From positions 19,398,304 through 19,462,303 of the forward strand of contig OZ234496.1 of NCBI GenBank assembly GCA_965153455.1: a stretch of 64,000 bases of DNA, read 5' to 3'. Source of the DNA: Sphagnum compactum. Taxonomy: Eukaryota; Bryophyta; Sphagnopsida; Sphagnales. Made by a program: the position numbers and the translations under genes. Shown here one piece after another: positions 44,997 through 58,496 of the stretch (position 1 is the stretch's first letter; every line of letters starts with the position of its first letter). The notes below the pieces were generated by a model, which made no database searches, had not been told where the DNA came from, and saw nothing but the letters and a program-made list of their open reading frames with translations.

Positions 44997-46032
44997 CTTT
45001 TGCGATCCTTGCATCAAATTCATGAGTCATGACCTTGCTGATGCTGCATTCCTTCCATCAAGGTCATAAGTCATGTCCTTGCTGATCCAGTGATTTAGTT
45101 CGAGAGCTGTAGATTCTTGGGATGTTTTGAGGCTTCAAACAGGCTTTTATTCCTCTATTATCTGGTGCAGCAGTTCATCTCCATTTTCATTGATGAAGAG
45201 ATTTAGTATATGTTTTGTTTCTGCATCACACTTGCAGGTGCAGTTGTGGGTTAGACTGTATAGATCCCATTCAATCCTACAGGCTTGTAAAACAATTTTG
45301 CATATTGAAGCTCCAAATGTGCATAGTATCTTAGTATAAGCAGAAGATTGTCAATGCAATCCTCATTGGTGAGGAGTGATTCTGCAATTGCACTGACTTC
45401 ACAACATCTCCTGCAAAGAACACCCATGAGCTCTTTCTCTTGCTCTTTCTCTTTATTTCACTTCCAATAATATATAGGTAACAGATCTGCTCTATTGTTT
45501 AATTGCAAATGGATCTGTGATCCTGGAAAATGTTTGGCAAGCTCTTGACCAGCTGATCTAGATCACCTCCTGCAATATTGTTTAGTTTCACAACTGCCTG
45601 ACCAATTCTTGTAAACACTATGGCCTTCTCAAGAACACCTACACATGCTCTCTCTCTCTCTCCACAAATGGGAACTGTGTGCATATGTACGGCAGTGTCC
45701 ACCGTGCCCACAACAATCAAAAGAACAATGCATGGTCCCTTCTTGTGAATTCCCATGCTTTCCTTTGTGCTGATCATCATCATGGAGATATGGGTTTGTG
45801 TGGGTAGTTCGAAAGAGGGCTTAGGGTTGCAGGAAGCTGTCTCAGGAAGGAGAGAGAGAGAGAAGAGACTGTCGCAGGTTGGTAATGCAGCTAAGGAACT
45901 CTTTACATTAGGCTGCTATGATCAATGCTTGACCTGTTGAGCTGCGCGATGACTGTGAGCACTCACAGCCAGTTGAAAAAACATAACGGAAAGCTGAATC
46001 TGTGATCACGGCAACCTAATGGAAAGATGTCC
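44997..46032. other. MBD 3' flank and intergenic DNA
   Basis: 45,288-45,352 is shared with 28,435-28,500. A CT run lies at 45,648-45,662 and a GA run at 45,851-45,866. A minus frame at 45,499-45,783 has no recognisable domain and was not called. Confidence 0.4.
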
Positions 46033-46560
46033 TTAATATGGGCGCTGGCCCAACCAGTTACCAGGGGGATAGTAGTTGCAAGTCATGAAGGTATTTCCAT
46101 CGCTGCACACTTGTTCCGCGCATCCCACTCTCGTGGTCTGTCGCCACATGATCTGCGTGTAATGCCCGCACGAGTTCCCAAAGCTGCACGTATTGCTCCA
46201 ATGGTTGTACCACTGCCCTTCTCGCAGCCACGACCACACTGCATCCGCTGGTTGCCAGTTCCTGCCTCGACTGCCCCAGAAAATGTTCTCGCCATACGGA
46301 CCTCCGGAGTGGGCAAGACGGCAGTCCCCAGTCGCGCGTCTCTCGCTAGCCCACCAGGTGGCATAGGCCACCAAATGGGGATCCCATACCATGGGCGCCA
46401 AACCCAAGCGAGCTCGCGCCTGGTTCTGTGGCCACAAAAACTGCTCAGCCTCGTTTTCGTCTCCGGCATTAGAGCTAGCTTCAGCTCTCTGCCATAGCAA
46501 ATCACTGGCAACCAAACCTGCTAATGCAGCAGCGATGAAGGATCTGAGCAGCTTCACCAT
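46033..46560 (-). CDS. PR-1-like CAP (SCP/TAPS) secreted protein, 175 aa
   Basis: ATG at 46,560 (MVKLLRSF), stop TAA at 46,033; single exon. Residues 1-28 look like a signal peptide (hydrophobic core AAALAGLVA, cleavage plausible after AEA). The CAP domain follows: NQARARLGLAPMVWD (46-60), HSGGPYGENIFWG (84-96), the CAP1 signature GHYTQIMW (132-139) and the CAP2 signature CNYYPPGN (161-168). Six cysteines (80, 125, 131, 147, 152, 161) match the three disulphides of PR-1. His133 and Glu91 of the CAP cavity are kept. PR-1 proteins are apoplastic, bind sterols and are often induced in defence (family knowledge). The first ATG upstream of the frame is not available, so the start is well set. It contains a CAP-typical DAVxxWLREGQWYNH block. 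Confidence 0.93.
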   Translation of the reverse strand: MVKLLRSFIAAALAGLVASDLLWQRAEASSNAGDENEAEQFLWPQNQARARLGLAPMVWDPHLVAYATWWASERRATGDCRLAHSGGPYGENIFWGSRGRNWQPADAVWSWLREGQWYNHWSNTCSFGNSCGHYTQIMWRQTTRVGCAEQVCSDGNTFMTCNYYPPGNWLGQRPY

Positions 46561-47004
46561 GATCACCGCCGACGACAACGTCTCTCAAAATCTCTAAAAC
46601 CAATACTGAACACTGTATTGCATTATTGTTTGTGCTGAGATCGAGTGGCTTGCAGCTGACAAATGTTATTGTGCTGCATGATCGAAGGATTCAATACAAC
46701 CCATGAAGGCTCAGAGAATTGCGAGAGACTGCAGTCTGTTCGTAGAGCAATCCCAAAAGCATCAGGAGGAATCGCTGAGCTCGTCGCTCTGTTGCTTACA
46801 GCTGTTGAATGTCGTTGTACATGATCCATGCATTCAATACAAGCCATTAAGGCTCTGATCGCAGACGTGCTCGTATTCATTATTAGCTTGGCTGCAACTG
46901 ACGTGCATTTACGCGACCTGCGCGCGCGAAGATGAAGCTCGACGATCATCGCTGATTGCAAACCCGCGGAAAACCCGTGGCGTCCCTGACGGTGGCCGGG
47001 TGGC
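46561..47004 (-). promoter_or_regulatory. Upstream region of the CAP gene
   Basis: Sequence of moderate GC content before the repeat at 47.0 kb. No TATA box or W-box cluster that I would stand behind. 'attcaatacaa' plus 'gctctgatcg' type blocks recur (46,690 and 46,828), suggesting a small local duplication. Confidence 0.3.
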
Positions 47005-47285
47005 GCAGGGCTTTTGTTTTGCCAAATTTGTGTTGCAGCTGAAGTGGCGATCATCCAGAAGATGATTTAGCCATATTTGGCTACACAATAGCCATGAAAG
47101 TAGAAAAAACCACATATTCTTGGCTATCTACTGGAACTTATCATAAAAATCTGGCGATTATGGTTCTTTTCTCTTCGAAATCTGGCGAATTTGGGTCCTT
47201 TTTTTTCATGAAAAATCCTTTGTATATGTGGAAATTATATTTTTCAGGTCGAAATTTGGCGAAATTTCACCTCAAAATAAAACAC
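47005..47285 (+). repeat. Long copy of the TAGCCAAATTTGGCTA-core interspersed repeat
   Basis: Best-preserved copy: 'gaagtggcgatcatccagaa', 'gatttagccatatttggcta', 'tattcttggctatctactgg', 'aaatctggcgattatggttc', 'gaatttgggtcc', 'aaaaatcctttgtat', 'caggtcgaaatttggcgaaa'. It abuts a (GA)n tract at 47,297-47,320. No coding potential; possibly a SINE or MITE-type family, ends undefined. Confidence 0.75.
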
Positions 47286-50200
47286 TGGGTGGGTGAGAGA
47301 GAGAGAGAGAGAGAGAGAGTGGCGGTTGCTGTTGGATTTGAGAATCTGACGGTTCAAATCAAAAACTCTGGAGTCCCGAAGCCGTTTAGGCAATGACTTG
47401 TTTTAAATAAATAAATAAATAAAGGCAAAACACCCGGTAAGGGAATATGACAAGAAAAAAGAAAGGACCGACTTATTTTGGTTTGGGGCATCTCCTTCTT
47501 TCCGAAGGAATGCTAAGTTCTTTTTTTTCTTTTTCTTTTTTTTTAAAAAAAATATTTATTTAATAAAAATATTTATTTATTTATTTATTTGGAAATAGTG
47601 GCCTGATTCTTAGTGGGCGAAACCCCACTTTTGGGGACTTTTAGTTTTTGCCACTTTATAAAGTCCCATGTGGGCTGTAATTTGTAATCTCCAAGATGGT
47701 GGATGATTAGTGAGTTATGCTCTAGAGGTACTAGGGTTAAGCTTTAGGATTCTCATGGGATGGTTAGTAAGTTTTAGGTTCCAGAATTAGGGTTAAGATT
47801 TAGGGTTTTTGCAACTTGCATACCAAGGTATACCCAAGGGTAAGGGTAAAGAACAAAAAATCTTTTTGCTCACTTTATTTTTCTTTTTTGAGTGCAAAAT
47901 TGGGTGCAAAATTGGGACCTTATATATTTGTTTTCTTTGTATTTTGATTGACATTGCATATTTGATCACGCTTTCGAATTGATTGCAAGCGTAAATTGTT
48001 CATATATGTAATGTGTGTATTATGTGTTTGCAAAAATATTTGTCTTTCATGTTTAATTTGGTTATGATTTTATTGTTGTTAGTCTAGTTTGTCAATTGCA
48101 TTTGGAAATTTGATTGTTTTGTTACAATTCTGTCATAGGAATGTTTTTGTATTTAAGTTTTCTTTAAAAAGGTGTCTAGAATTACAATATTATCATCATT
48201 GTCTCACCATGAAAGGTATTACAAATTTTTTTGAACATTTAGTTTCATCATAAAATGTTTCGAAATAAGTCCATGTCACCCTCTTAGTTGATAGCACCAA
48301 TTGTAGCAAAAAAGGAAGTTGTAATCATTATCACAACTATTCAATGTATTATTGTTCCAAACCATGGTGTTATTGAGGACAAATAATTTCAAGAAAAAAA
48401 CTATGAATTATCTAACAACATTGATGACATAAAACATTGCTACATGTTTCATATTTTCTTACAATAGCAAATAACAATTGTCCTAACCAATTGACCTATA
48501 TAAACCACAAAAGCATGACAAGAATGTGATCTAGTGGATCAAATCTCTCCGGACGACTCTCATTTGGCTATCATGGTCCTCCCTTGGCATTAATCAACCC
48601 ACTCATTCCCACATAAACCACATGCTAACCCACAATTACACTCAGGCAAATTTATCAAGGATATTGTTAGACATTGGCATCATTAACATTTTCTACTTCT
48701 TCTTTAATCTCTTATGGTAATGCACAACCCATATCCACGAAGTTTCAATAATTTGAGTCTCTTCCTAAATGTGAAATCCCAAAGTTTTCACTCAACACCC
48801 CCAACACAACACTTTTACTGCTAATCGATAGTTCTAATGTTTTCCCCAAACTAGGTTTTTTTTCCCTTAAGGTTTTTTTTCATCACTTCTACAAGGTACA
48901 CACATTTTTATTTATGTTGTTGTCCTACACAATTCTAGCCCATAAACCCTAGTGCGAGCGAAGTCTTGGAGTCCAACACAACAACATACCTATACATGTG
49001 GACATTATTCCCATGTAGTCTAAATAGAAAGAAAAACATCAACTCCTCTCCTCAAATCCAATATTTTTATAGAAAACTAAATACGTAGCTCTTCAACAAG
49101 GTGTCTTTTTACTTCATTGTCACATGCTCCTTCATTGAATTCCACAACCAACGCATCTTGTCAAGCTTCACCATTCCCAAAGATCATCAAAAGCAACAAA
49201 CAATAAATTAGCTCGACTGTCGTCTTGAATTAAACCACACAAATACAACACCACCAACTTCTTTAGCACCATAAACTTACAACAAAAACACACTCACAAC
49301 CACTAAAGAAAGAGTGTCCGTTCTTTTGTCTCTTTCACCTTGTGGTAGTTTGATCCTTTTCATTAAGTCTTCATTCAAGTAAAAATTCATTAAACTTCCT
49401 TTGATCTCACACAATGATTTCATTGATTTACATATTTCACAAGCAACTTATGCTGATTCTTTTGTTGTGTATTAGGCCAAGCATCATTTGGCTTTTGCAA
49501 CCATTTTTCAAATTGATAAGCCTTTTACAACAATCTTTCCTCCTAAAGAACCTTCTACAAAATATTTTTGATCATCTATCTAATGTTGATTGGTGACAAT
49601 CTTTTTATGGTGTCAAACCATTGTCTACCATGATAAAACAATATGACCCAATTCCTTTGATGAAAGAAGCATCCAATTCAAGGTCATTTTCATAATCAAC
49701 GGGTCACCAATTTCACAATCTATAAAATCGCAATATCAATTTGTCATGATTATGGAACATCCATGGCGATTGGCTTTGAAAGACATCAAGTTTCTTGACA
49801 TGATTTTTTCAATATCCAAAAGTGAAGATCTTGATAACAAGAATGATGATTCTTTTAACTAATTCTAGTGACATTTAGATATTCACAATAATATCACTAT
49901 AACTTTGACAGGCATATTATAATAACACTATTTTCATGAAGAATTCATTGATTAGTGATTTTTATGCATTTTGCACAATAACTATCTTTGTAGCAAAAGG
50001 TTAATCATGTTAGTAAAAAGTCCTTTTTTTATACTTGATGCAATTTGAAACTTCTACACTGAATCATACTCACATTAATCCATCTTCCCTTGTCATGTAA
50101 TCACAAATTCATATTCACCAGGTTGTGAACTAAACAAAAACTTTGGATTCCTAAGGTTGTCTTTGTTTAAATTGAAACTATTATGGTCTCTACATCCTTT

Positions 50201-53200
50201 CTCAGTGAAGACTATATTGCTCTTCATTTCTAGTGGCCTAATCTTTTATGACTATTTGAATTTTTGTTATGAAAATTAAATTAGTCTTTTTTATTCTTTA
50301 AACTTTCAAATGGTGTTTCAATTGAACAAGTGCATATGACATTTAAGTAATGACCTCTATTGTGTTTGTGTTACATGATTTATGAATTTTTCATGTTGTT
50401 GATATTGTAACAAGTATTTGGTATCAAAACCCAATTTGTTTGTTGAAAATTTTCTTATGCACTACATGTTCCAAAAGAAAACATTTGGGAGCTATAACTT
50501 AGAGAGGTCCAATTATTTAAGAATTCTGTCGATTATGCAAGGCACATTACTACATTCTTATGGATTTGCTTATGTAAAATTAAAGAGTATGATGCAAATA
50601 TATCTATATGAAATGCCTACCAACTTGCTTGCCTCAAATGAAACAAGTGTGTCTAAATGGAAGAGACAACCCAATTCCAAGCTTGATGAAATGTTCTTTA
50701 TACACTTTTCTTTTTTCTTTTCACTTCCCTTGTGTGTGTTGTAGCACGAAGGACAATGCATCCTTCTTTGCATGAGTGCTAGAAAATCCTTATAACTTAT
50801 GAACTTGAAGAATTATCTTCTCCATTTTGACGAAGTACATTTTTTGGTTTAGTCAATTTTGACAAAATTCAAAATGATGATTTGAAATAAGCCTTTTTTC
50901 TTTGCAAATTTGATGAGTTGTTGCCATTGCTAACGATGACAACGTTGTTCCTCAAGTAGGCTTCAAGTTTATTGAAACAAAATTTGGTAAAGTTGATGAC
51001 ACTGATAATAACGACTTGAGGTTTAAGAATTGGTAAAACATGTTTTCATTTGAAGATACAATTGACATTTAAAAAAAAATTGAGCATACTTTTGATTTTT
51101 GATTTGAATTTGAGAAAATGTTCTCCAATTTGCATATGTGTGTTGTTGATTATGCTTTGAAATATTACTTGCTTTGTAAAGAATTGAACCAAAAGAAAGA
51201 TCTCTAAATAGAAAAATAAAGGAATACTTAGAAAGAAATGAAATTGATTCCTTAAAAGACAAACCTTAGGAGGATGCACCTTGTAGGTTGAGGACCCATT
51301 ATTACGAAATCAGTGCCCCAATTCAAGTGTGTTGCCCAACATAAAAATAATTTTTAAAAAATAAAATAAAAACTATGATACCTAGTAGTTACCAGCTAAG
51401 TAACTCCCTCAAAATATCACAATGAATTTTTCAAGAAAAAACTAACATGAGTATTTTGAAAAGTGAAATGCCCACTTGCAAATTTTGTCAAATAAGGGTG
51501 GCTTCAATTATGTTAGTGGAAATAACTATTTTAATGGAAATCACAGAGGTTGTTAGTTGTTACCTTGTATTAAGGACCACATCATCTTACAGACAAAACA
51601 TACATCTTGGATTTCCCTTTGTGAAATGAATTCTATTTTTCTTGTCAAAACTCACATCCAATTTGTTCCCACTCTTATTATAAATGTTTTGTTTTCTAGG
51701 ATTATTAGTCTTTTTTTTCTCATAATCATTGAATTTATAGGATAGAGTCAAAACTAAATAGCTAAAATCTTGATATTCTACTTGGAATTTTTGACGAAAC
51801 AAATGTTGTAACTATATTACGTTAATCATCTGTGAAGAGGAATTTTTCAAACATATAAGATTAAGAATTTATGAAACATAAGTGGATGCAATATTTGAAA
51901 GTCATTTCCCAAATGCATAATTTATTAATAAAATATAAAAATGTAGAATAAAATATTAACAGGTTTAGTTCTTGTTTTCCGATTTTGATTTTGTCAAATT
52001 AATTTCACAAACTATAAACTAGGACATGGCCTTAAAATTTTACCTTCACACCATATGATTTTTGCCATGCACTCCTAGATTGATGCACTCCTAACAATAC
52101 CAAAACCAACAAAAGCCACTTAGACAAAACCATGCCACAAATCAATGAGAATCCAAAAGCGCACGATGAAAGTAAACCCTCCTAAACTCGCAGAAAAAAT
52201 AAAACCCCATGTTCACACTAATTTAGATCCCAACCATAAAACAAATCCTGTAGAAAATTAATATTATGCAATTAAAAAAAGGCATCTTTAACTTATACAG
52301 TGTTATAAACAACATGGAGGTCAACCTTCATAAAAATGTTGGCTTGATTAAGTTGTTTAAGAAATCATGACATTAATGATAGAGGGTAGCAACATTTCAT
52401 GGTAACCTTGTTTAATCTGCAAAATTCACACAAAAATATAAATACCCAACTCCTTTATTCACAAATAATATTTGCGCTCCTACATGTGATCTTGAATGTC
52501 ATGTAGAATTGTTTAATGGGTTCTCATTGGTAGTTATGGAATTATGCTAGTTCATTTCATGATAAGTTGAAAATAGCCCAAATGGCAATTCTGCTCCTTC
52601 TCAAAGCTCAGTAATTTTATAGTTGATGCAATGGTGATTTTATTATTTTGCTTGGAATTGTGCATTCAAAATTTGGGTATTATTAGCATGAAAATCCTTC
52701 ATATCGATTCACGAACCATTAAAGTTCACTGATAAATCATTTTTCGCTCCAATCCATGCTCTAAACAAATTACCCAAGTTCGGTAGCATAAATTGATGTT
52801 GGACATGATCCTTGACCCAAGTTACAAATTTTTCAAGACAATGAAAAGCATTTGCTCAAGTTCTCGATGTGGCTTCAGGATAGCTGCAGCAAACATGGAG
52901 TTGTACATGGGACAATGCTGGCAAGTGAGCTTGTGATTTCAATTTGGCAAGATGGTTCCTTTTCTTATGCAAGAATGAAGCCATGAATCGACGCATGAAC
53001 AAGCTTTCTCTCAACATTCTGTGTCAATCCCTGGGCAAATTGGCTCAGATCTAACTCAATACATCCATGATTCAACAACATGACCATCAGCAGTTGATGA
53101 ATACAATTCCAACTACAAAGACAGAAGTGAATAGGTATATACCTGTCAAGGTGCAAATGGAAGTGAGCCAGTTCTCCATGTAGTAAATGAACCATTTGTC

Positions 53201-53848
53201 TTCCATTTGCTCAGGAATGAGAGAGCCTCTGCATCCTTCTAGGCCCTCATCTTTGGTAGCTCAGCAGCCAGTGAAATGTGCAGGTCTTCTTTTTTGCAAT
53301 GGGGCAATGAGATGTTGTTTCCAGGAAGTGTGTGGTACTTCATCTGATCTGATGAAGTCCCTTAAGGTGCACAGATGAGGTCACTTCTGTGTGTGGCTTC
53401 ATCCTGGTGAACACCACCATAGCTTTTCCCAACAACAGAGCATTGTGCAGATGCTATAACATTCATTTGTCTCTTAACAGATGTTTTCCAAATTCTGGCA
53501 ATAGGAACTGGGACAAGAATAAAAAAGGCTAGGTGGAGAACTACTTTTGTCTAACTTCTGGAGCACTTCACTTGAACTCCTCCTCCTCTCCTTCTTAGTA
53601 AAGTTTGTTCGAGAAGATCTGCATCAGCATCTTCTAATGGTAAATCTACGACAACTGATCCCTGAACCCAATTCAGATTTGCAATTGGTGCTGCAACTGC
53701 TATACTCAGCTTTTATCCCCCTGGCGAAAACTGCCCTGTTTTTACATACATCTTTCACTTTGAATAATATTTGAATTTGAGATTCAAAACACAGAAAGCA
53801 AAACATGAAAGCAGTGTTTATTGACACTTGACACTGGCCACACTCACA
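47286..53848. other. Long AT-rich stretch, no gene recognised
   Basis: (GA)n at 47,297-47,320 and (TTTA)n-type simple repeats near 47,405-47,425 and 47,560-47,590. Minor protein-like fragments (for example 50,418-50,744, + frame, 108 codons) have no motif and no splice context. Composition suggests old, unrecognisable transposon DNA. Confidence 0.4.
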
Positions 53849-54171
53849 GTAGCAGCTATGCAATTTGTTTGGAAGAAACCAAAGTTGATATCATAAGTCG
53901 CATCATAAGTCATCTACAGCATCTCAGGTTGTTTAGCATAAGCAATTGCTTGAATATTAGATCATGCTGTGCTTTTGTACACTGCAACCACAGATTTGCA
54001 ACAAGGAATGTAGCAGCCATGCCATTTGTATGGAGGAGAACAGTTCAGATGTCTTGAAGATCAGATAAGACCAACATTCTTCCCCCACAGGAGGATCCCA
54101 AGCCTGTGTAGCATCAGCAATTGCTTGATCATGCTTTCATTGTACCTTGCAACCTTGGATTTGCAGCAAGT
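53849..54171 (+). repeat. Diverged tandem duplication, period about 161 bp
   Basis: 'gtagcagc' starts both units (53,849 and 54,010), each followed by 'atttgtttgga/atttgtatgga', then 'agcaattgcttga', 'gatcatgct' and 'gatttgcaacaag/gatttgcagcaag'. Non-coding, function unknown. Confidence 0.6.
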
Positions 54172-55526
54172 TCAACCAGAGGCATGATTGCTAGCCCTAT
54201 GAATTTTGATGCATATTTCAGGCCTTCTTCCTGAATTTTGATTTGGCTTCACCACACAATCTTGAACTTGGTCATGAGCTTTTAAACAAGCTCTGCAAAG
54301 CTTCTTGTTGGCAATTGCTTGTTGCTGCTGATGCGATTTGCAAAGCTTTCACAATGAGGAAAAAGCAACAGACTGCCCATTTCACAATTCTGATTTGCAC
54401 TATCACATTGAGATACTGTTTTCTCAATTTTGTACCATAGCCACACTGATCATCCACAAGATAAATTAGCCAAATAGGCCTACCTTTTAGAAGTAGAAAA
54501 AACTGAGAATTTTAGTATGATTTGCTGATCTGAAAAAACTCAGTGTAAATAATGCAATTTCAGGCAAAAAATCCCTGAGAGCGAACTTGCAACTTGGGAG
54601 CTTTCCTTTCGCAAAAACCCTTTTCGCGAGATGACCGTGGCACTGTATATCTTTTAACACCAGAACAAAACTTTGCCAAAAAAACAGTTGTTGCTACATG
54701 AATTTCAAAGCATATTTTCTTTCCATAAGTTCATTGTCAGACTCTGTTGCCACAAAACTTACAAAGCACTCTTGGAAATGTTTGTGTTAGTTCATTCCAC
54801 CAAAACGCACAAAAATTTGTCACATTCTTGAGATCAAAAGGAACCACAGGCAACCACAACTCCCATCAATACCTGCAACTTCAACCATGTGCTTGAAAAG
54901 TGCACAAAAGTGTGTCAGTGCAAGGCAAACAGTGACAACCCATAGTTTGAATGCAAAGATTGTGTAGGCAAATGCAACAATCAGAAAAGCATGCTGTCAT
55001 TTCCCTGTTGCACTTCCACAATCAAAAGCATGTCAAGTTTGTGACTAGGCACCACAATGCAACAATCAGCCATGACAAATCCTTCCCAACAACAGACAGA
55101 CCTGTGTGTCCAGAAGGTAATGCACAAAGAGCTCTAGCCTTCCTCCCAATCAAATGCTAAGGAACCCATGAAGTACAAAGATATGAATCTTTGTTCCAGA
55201 CCAAACTGCAGAGCTGATGGAGCGTAAGGGGACAATGGACCTATAAAAATGCATCCAAACTCCAAGGTGGGTCACTCTCTCCCTTGTGTAGAGAGAATGG
55301 AAAAAAACAAAGTCATTCTCTGCCTGATATACATCTACAGGAAATCAATAAAACTACACAACAATGCCTTGGTTTTTAGGGATGCTTGCAAAAACACTGC
55401 TCCCATGGAAGTTAACTGTGTGTGAAATAGCATGAGGGGATTTAACCAAAAAAATCCTACTATGAAACATTGCAATATACAAATTGAAGCCGCTGTCATC
55501 ATCCCTCCAGCCCTTCAGCAGTGTTC
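54172..55526. other. Intergenic and 3' flank of the Raf-like kinase
   Basis: No gene recognised. The part next to 55,527 probably holds the 3' UTR of the minus-strand kinase. Confidence 0.4.
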
Positions 55527-57327
55527 TCAATCCCTTGTAAGTGGCATTGCCAGACATCCACATCCTCGAAATCTGGCATGGCGGACTGTGGTCATTATTT
55601 CCTCTCTTGCTTGCTCTAACATCTTGACAACTAGCATAAAGCTGGGTCGGAAGTCTGAATTAGCATCCCAACAGCGTGACATGATTTCTGCTAGAGCAGG
55701 AGGACAGTCGGCTGGGATTGGAGGTCGGACCCCTCGATTCACCACAGCAAATGCTGCCTGGACAGCTGTCATGTTCTGGAAGGGTAATAAGCCAGTAATG
55801 AGCTCCCACAGTACAATGCCAAAGCTGTATACATCTACCTTGTGGTTGTAGGATCGATGCTGAATCATCTCCCTGCTCCACCACACAAACCTAAAATCAG
55901 TAAGTTTGCACAATCCAAAACCTCAAGATTAGATTCTTCCAGATACAAACTATGAAACCAGCAAAAAAACCTGATACGCCATTCACTAAACCCTGAGTGC
56001 TGTGCCTGTTCCATGGAACATTGATCATAGCAGGCTACTACCTTTACACAATGTAACCACTAAACTGGGACCACATACAACCCCGAAGAATGGGGAACTC
56101 TGCACAAATGACCAATGACCAAAAGAATGGACATGAGAAACATTAAAACTAGAGAATAAGGTCAGAATCGCACGGAGCCATCCATCGATAAGTCCCTGTC
56201 TCTGGAGTCATGCCCTCAACCTGCACCTCAATCCTTGCAGCTCCAAAATCAGCAATTTTTATGGACTTGTCAGTGGCAATGAGCAAGTTGTCGGACTTGA
56301 GGTCTCTGTGGATTATGTCCAAGCTATGCAAGTACTCCATGCCCCTAGCAATGTCCAGGGCTTGTTTTACTGCAATCTTGAGTGGAACAGCTCGTGACTG
56401 TCGTCTACTGAGAAATGACCGCACTGATCCACCCTTGGCATACTCAGTTACAATGCACCAGACAAGGGGTTTCCGGCATGCCCCAACAAATCGTACAACA
56501 TTCTGATGCTTCACTGTTGCAAGCATTGTCACTTCTTTGGCAAATGCTGACTCCATCACCATCGATTTCTCCATGTTATTCTCTGGTCTCTCCAGGATCT
56601 TTACAGCCACTTCCTCTCCATTGTAGGTTCCCCTGTAGAGCCGTCCAAATGCACCCTGTGCAAAAGCTTGGCCCATACTCAGCTGCTGCAAATCAATAGT
56701 CCAGTCATCGTAGCCTTCTAAGCCCTCTGTTTGGTACCTGATGCAGAAAGACAACTCATTTTAGGCTGTCATCATGTCCAACATTCAACCTTAGAATTCT
56801 AGAATCAGCATCATGTACTAGAGCAACCCATCACCCACTGCCACACATATTGGGATAACAATAGCAGGCCGCATCTTTTGAGCTTTGAAACAGGATGAAA
56901 GAAAGAAACAGTTCACTCTGCCCTTGGCTGAATGGATTCTCTATGACAGTTTGAACCAGCAGGAAAGGAAGAGAAGGCAACAAACCAGCTACTGTAATAG
57001 AATCATGAAGGGGGCAGTTACCACTGACCTCTTATCCATAAGAGCAGCAGCAAGCATGTCTCCTCCAAAAGCACGAGGAACAACAACACCAGGCAAAACA
57101 ACACTATGTGAAACAGACGCATTGCGAGTAGTGGCGGCTGTTGTCGGACGAAAGCGGGGGCGATCATCAATGAGTCTTGTTCGCACAGAGTTGTTGGATC
57201 CCACGCTGCTGTCTGCCATGGACATGGTCACGGAGTTGCCACCATTGCTCTCCACTGACATGTCTGAGCCTTCTGCCAGCCTTTGGTAATAGTCATCTGA
57301 AAACATGTAGTAGTCCTGTTTTGTCAT
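55527..57327 (-). CDS. Raf-like (C7-type, RAF22/RAF28-like) protein kinase, 402 aa, three exons
   Basis: Exons 57,327-57,029, 56,737-56,174 and 55,872-55,527 (minus). Splices: AAGAG|GTCAGT with CATCAG|GTAC, and GCTCC|GTGCGA with GAGCAG|GGAG; total 403 codons with TGA. Residues 1-99 are Ser/Asn/Thr-rich ([20 protein letters not shown]). The kinase domain begins at [10 protein letters not shown] (110-119): [15 protein letters not shown] loop, [11 protein letters not shown] (Lys146), [23 protein letters not shown] (HRD 243-245), [11 protein letters not shown] (DFG 263-265), [16 protein letters not shown], then [20 protein letters not shown] and [13 protein letters not shown]. The ERPEN and [14 protein letters not shown] blocks are those of the Arabidopsis RAF22/RAF28 pair as I remember it. 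Family members are soluble Ser/Thr kinases linked to immunity and stress signalling. All catalytic residues are present. The second donor, GTGCGA, is weak but gives a perfect in-frame join. Confidence 0.93.
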
Positions 57328-58496
57328 ACTTGCATCCCCTGTGTTTCTTGTTCTCCTCTCCAAAGGCTTTTCCTAAGCTTCTTGTAAACACCGAACTACA
57401 AAGTGCCTCAGAAGAAGCCTGAAGGACTTGAGAATCTCTCTCTAACTTGTCTATTCCGGACGCTTGATAAGGCGAAGAGCCTCCGCAATGCTGCACTTGC
57501 AATTCTGAACCGAACCTCCAAAATCTCGTCGTCCTCCTCCTCTTCAGTCTATCTCCATTTCTATACTCTTGTCACCGACCTGCTGTCTGCTACTGCAGCT
57601 CTCTGTCGCTCAAAGTAACCTCCTCCGTGCACGAGCTTCTTGAGCTTCTTCACAGCAGAGTAAGCAGAGAAAATCGGAGGACCAAAAGAATGGTGACAGA
57701 TACCTTGAAGGAAGCTCCCCCTGCCTGTCCTTCCGCAACTGATTCGCAAAGATCTTTCTGTAATCAGAGCCCTACAGCGCTGACTGACTGAGAGCGGCGG
57801 CCGTCATCCCAGGCGCACAATGCAACCTCTATGAAGCTCCAAAACAAAGAGCCTAAAAAGTGCTTCCGGACCTTGTACCACGCTGCTCCGATTCCAATAA
57901 AATCCGCCTCCAGACCTCCGCAACCTCAACACTACAGCAAAAACCCCGAACTACTCCTGCTACTGCTCCTCCTCATCCTCTTTTCTCCTTCAGCTTTTCC
58001 CCCAGAACAACAACTCCGAGAAAAGACACAAAGTTCCGGAAACTGGCAGTTACAAAGGATTCACGAGAGCGAGAGAGAGAAAGAGAGCGAGCTTGCTTCT
58101 GGACGCGATTTTTTGTCGAAGTTTTTCCTCCACACTTCACCTCAGAAGCTCTCGAGACAATCCCTGGATTCAGAGAAGCCGTTGCTTCTTGTTCCTGATG
58201 ACGAAAGAGAAAACAAAAACATGCAAGCGAATCAATCGCAGAAGAAAAACAAAGACAAACAATAATTGTCTAAGGCGAAAGCTCGCAAACGATCACGAGC
58301 TAAAAAAGAGACAACAACAATGGGAACGCCGACTGCACTTTGTCGCCAACAGCCCGCTCTGCGTGACGGGTCGACGGCCCGGCCCGTTAAGACCCCACCC
58401 AGTGAAACAACGGCTCGCCCAGATTACCAGAACGGGCGGTGTTGGATATAGACTACCTACAGACCACTTACTGGCTTTTTAGGAAATTTTTAAATG
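57328..58496 (-). promoter_or_regulatory. Leader and upstream region of the Raf-like kinase
   Basis: GC-richer, with a (GA)n tract on the + strand (58,068-58,092), that is a CT-rich patch on the coding strand, typical of plant core promoters or leaders. No TATA box found. Short + strand frames here (up to 144 codons) lack motifs and were not called. Confidence 0.4.

Noticed and set aside
45499-45783. 94-codon minus-strand frame downstream of the MBD gene
   Set aside because: No domain or splice support; it lies across a CT repeat and probably in the MBD 3' region.
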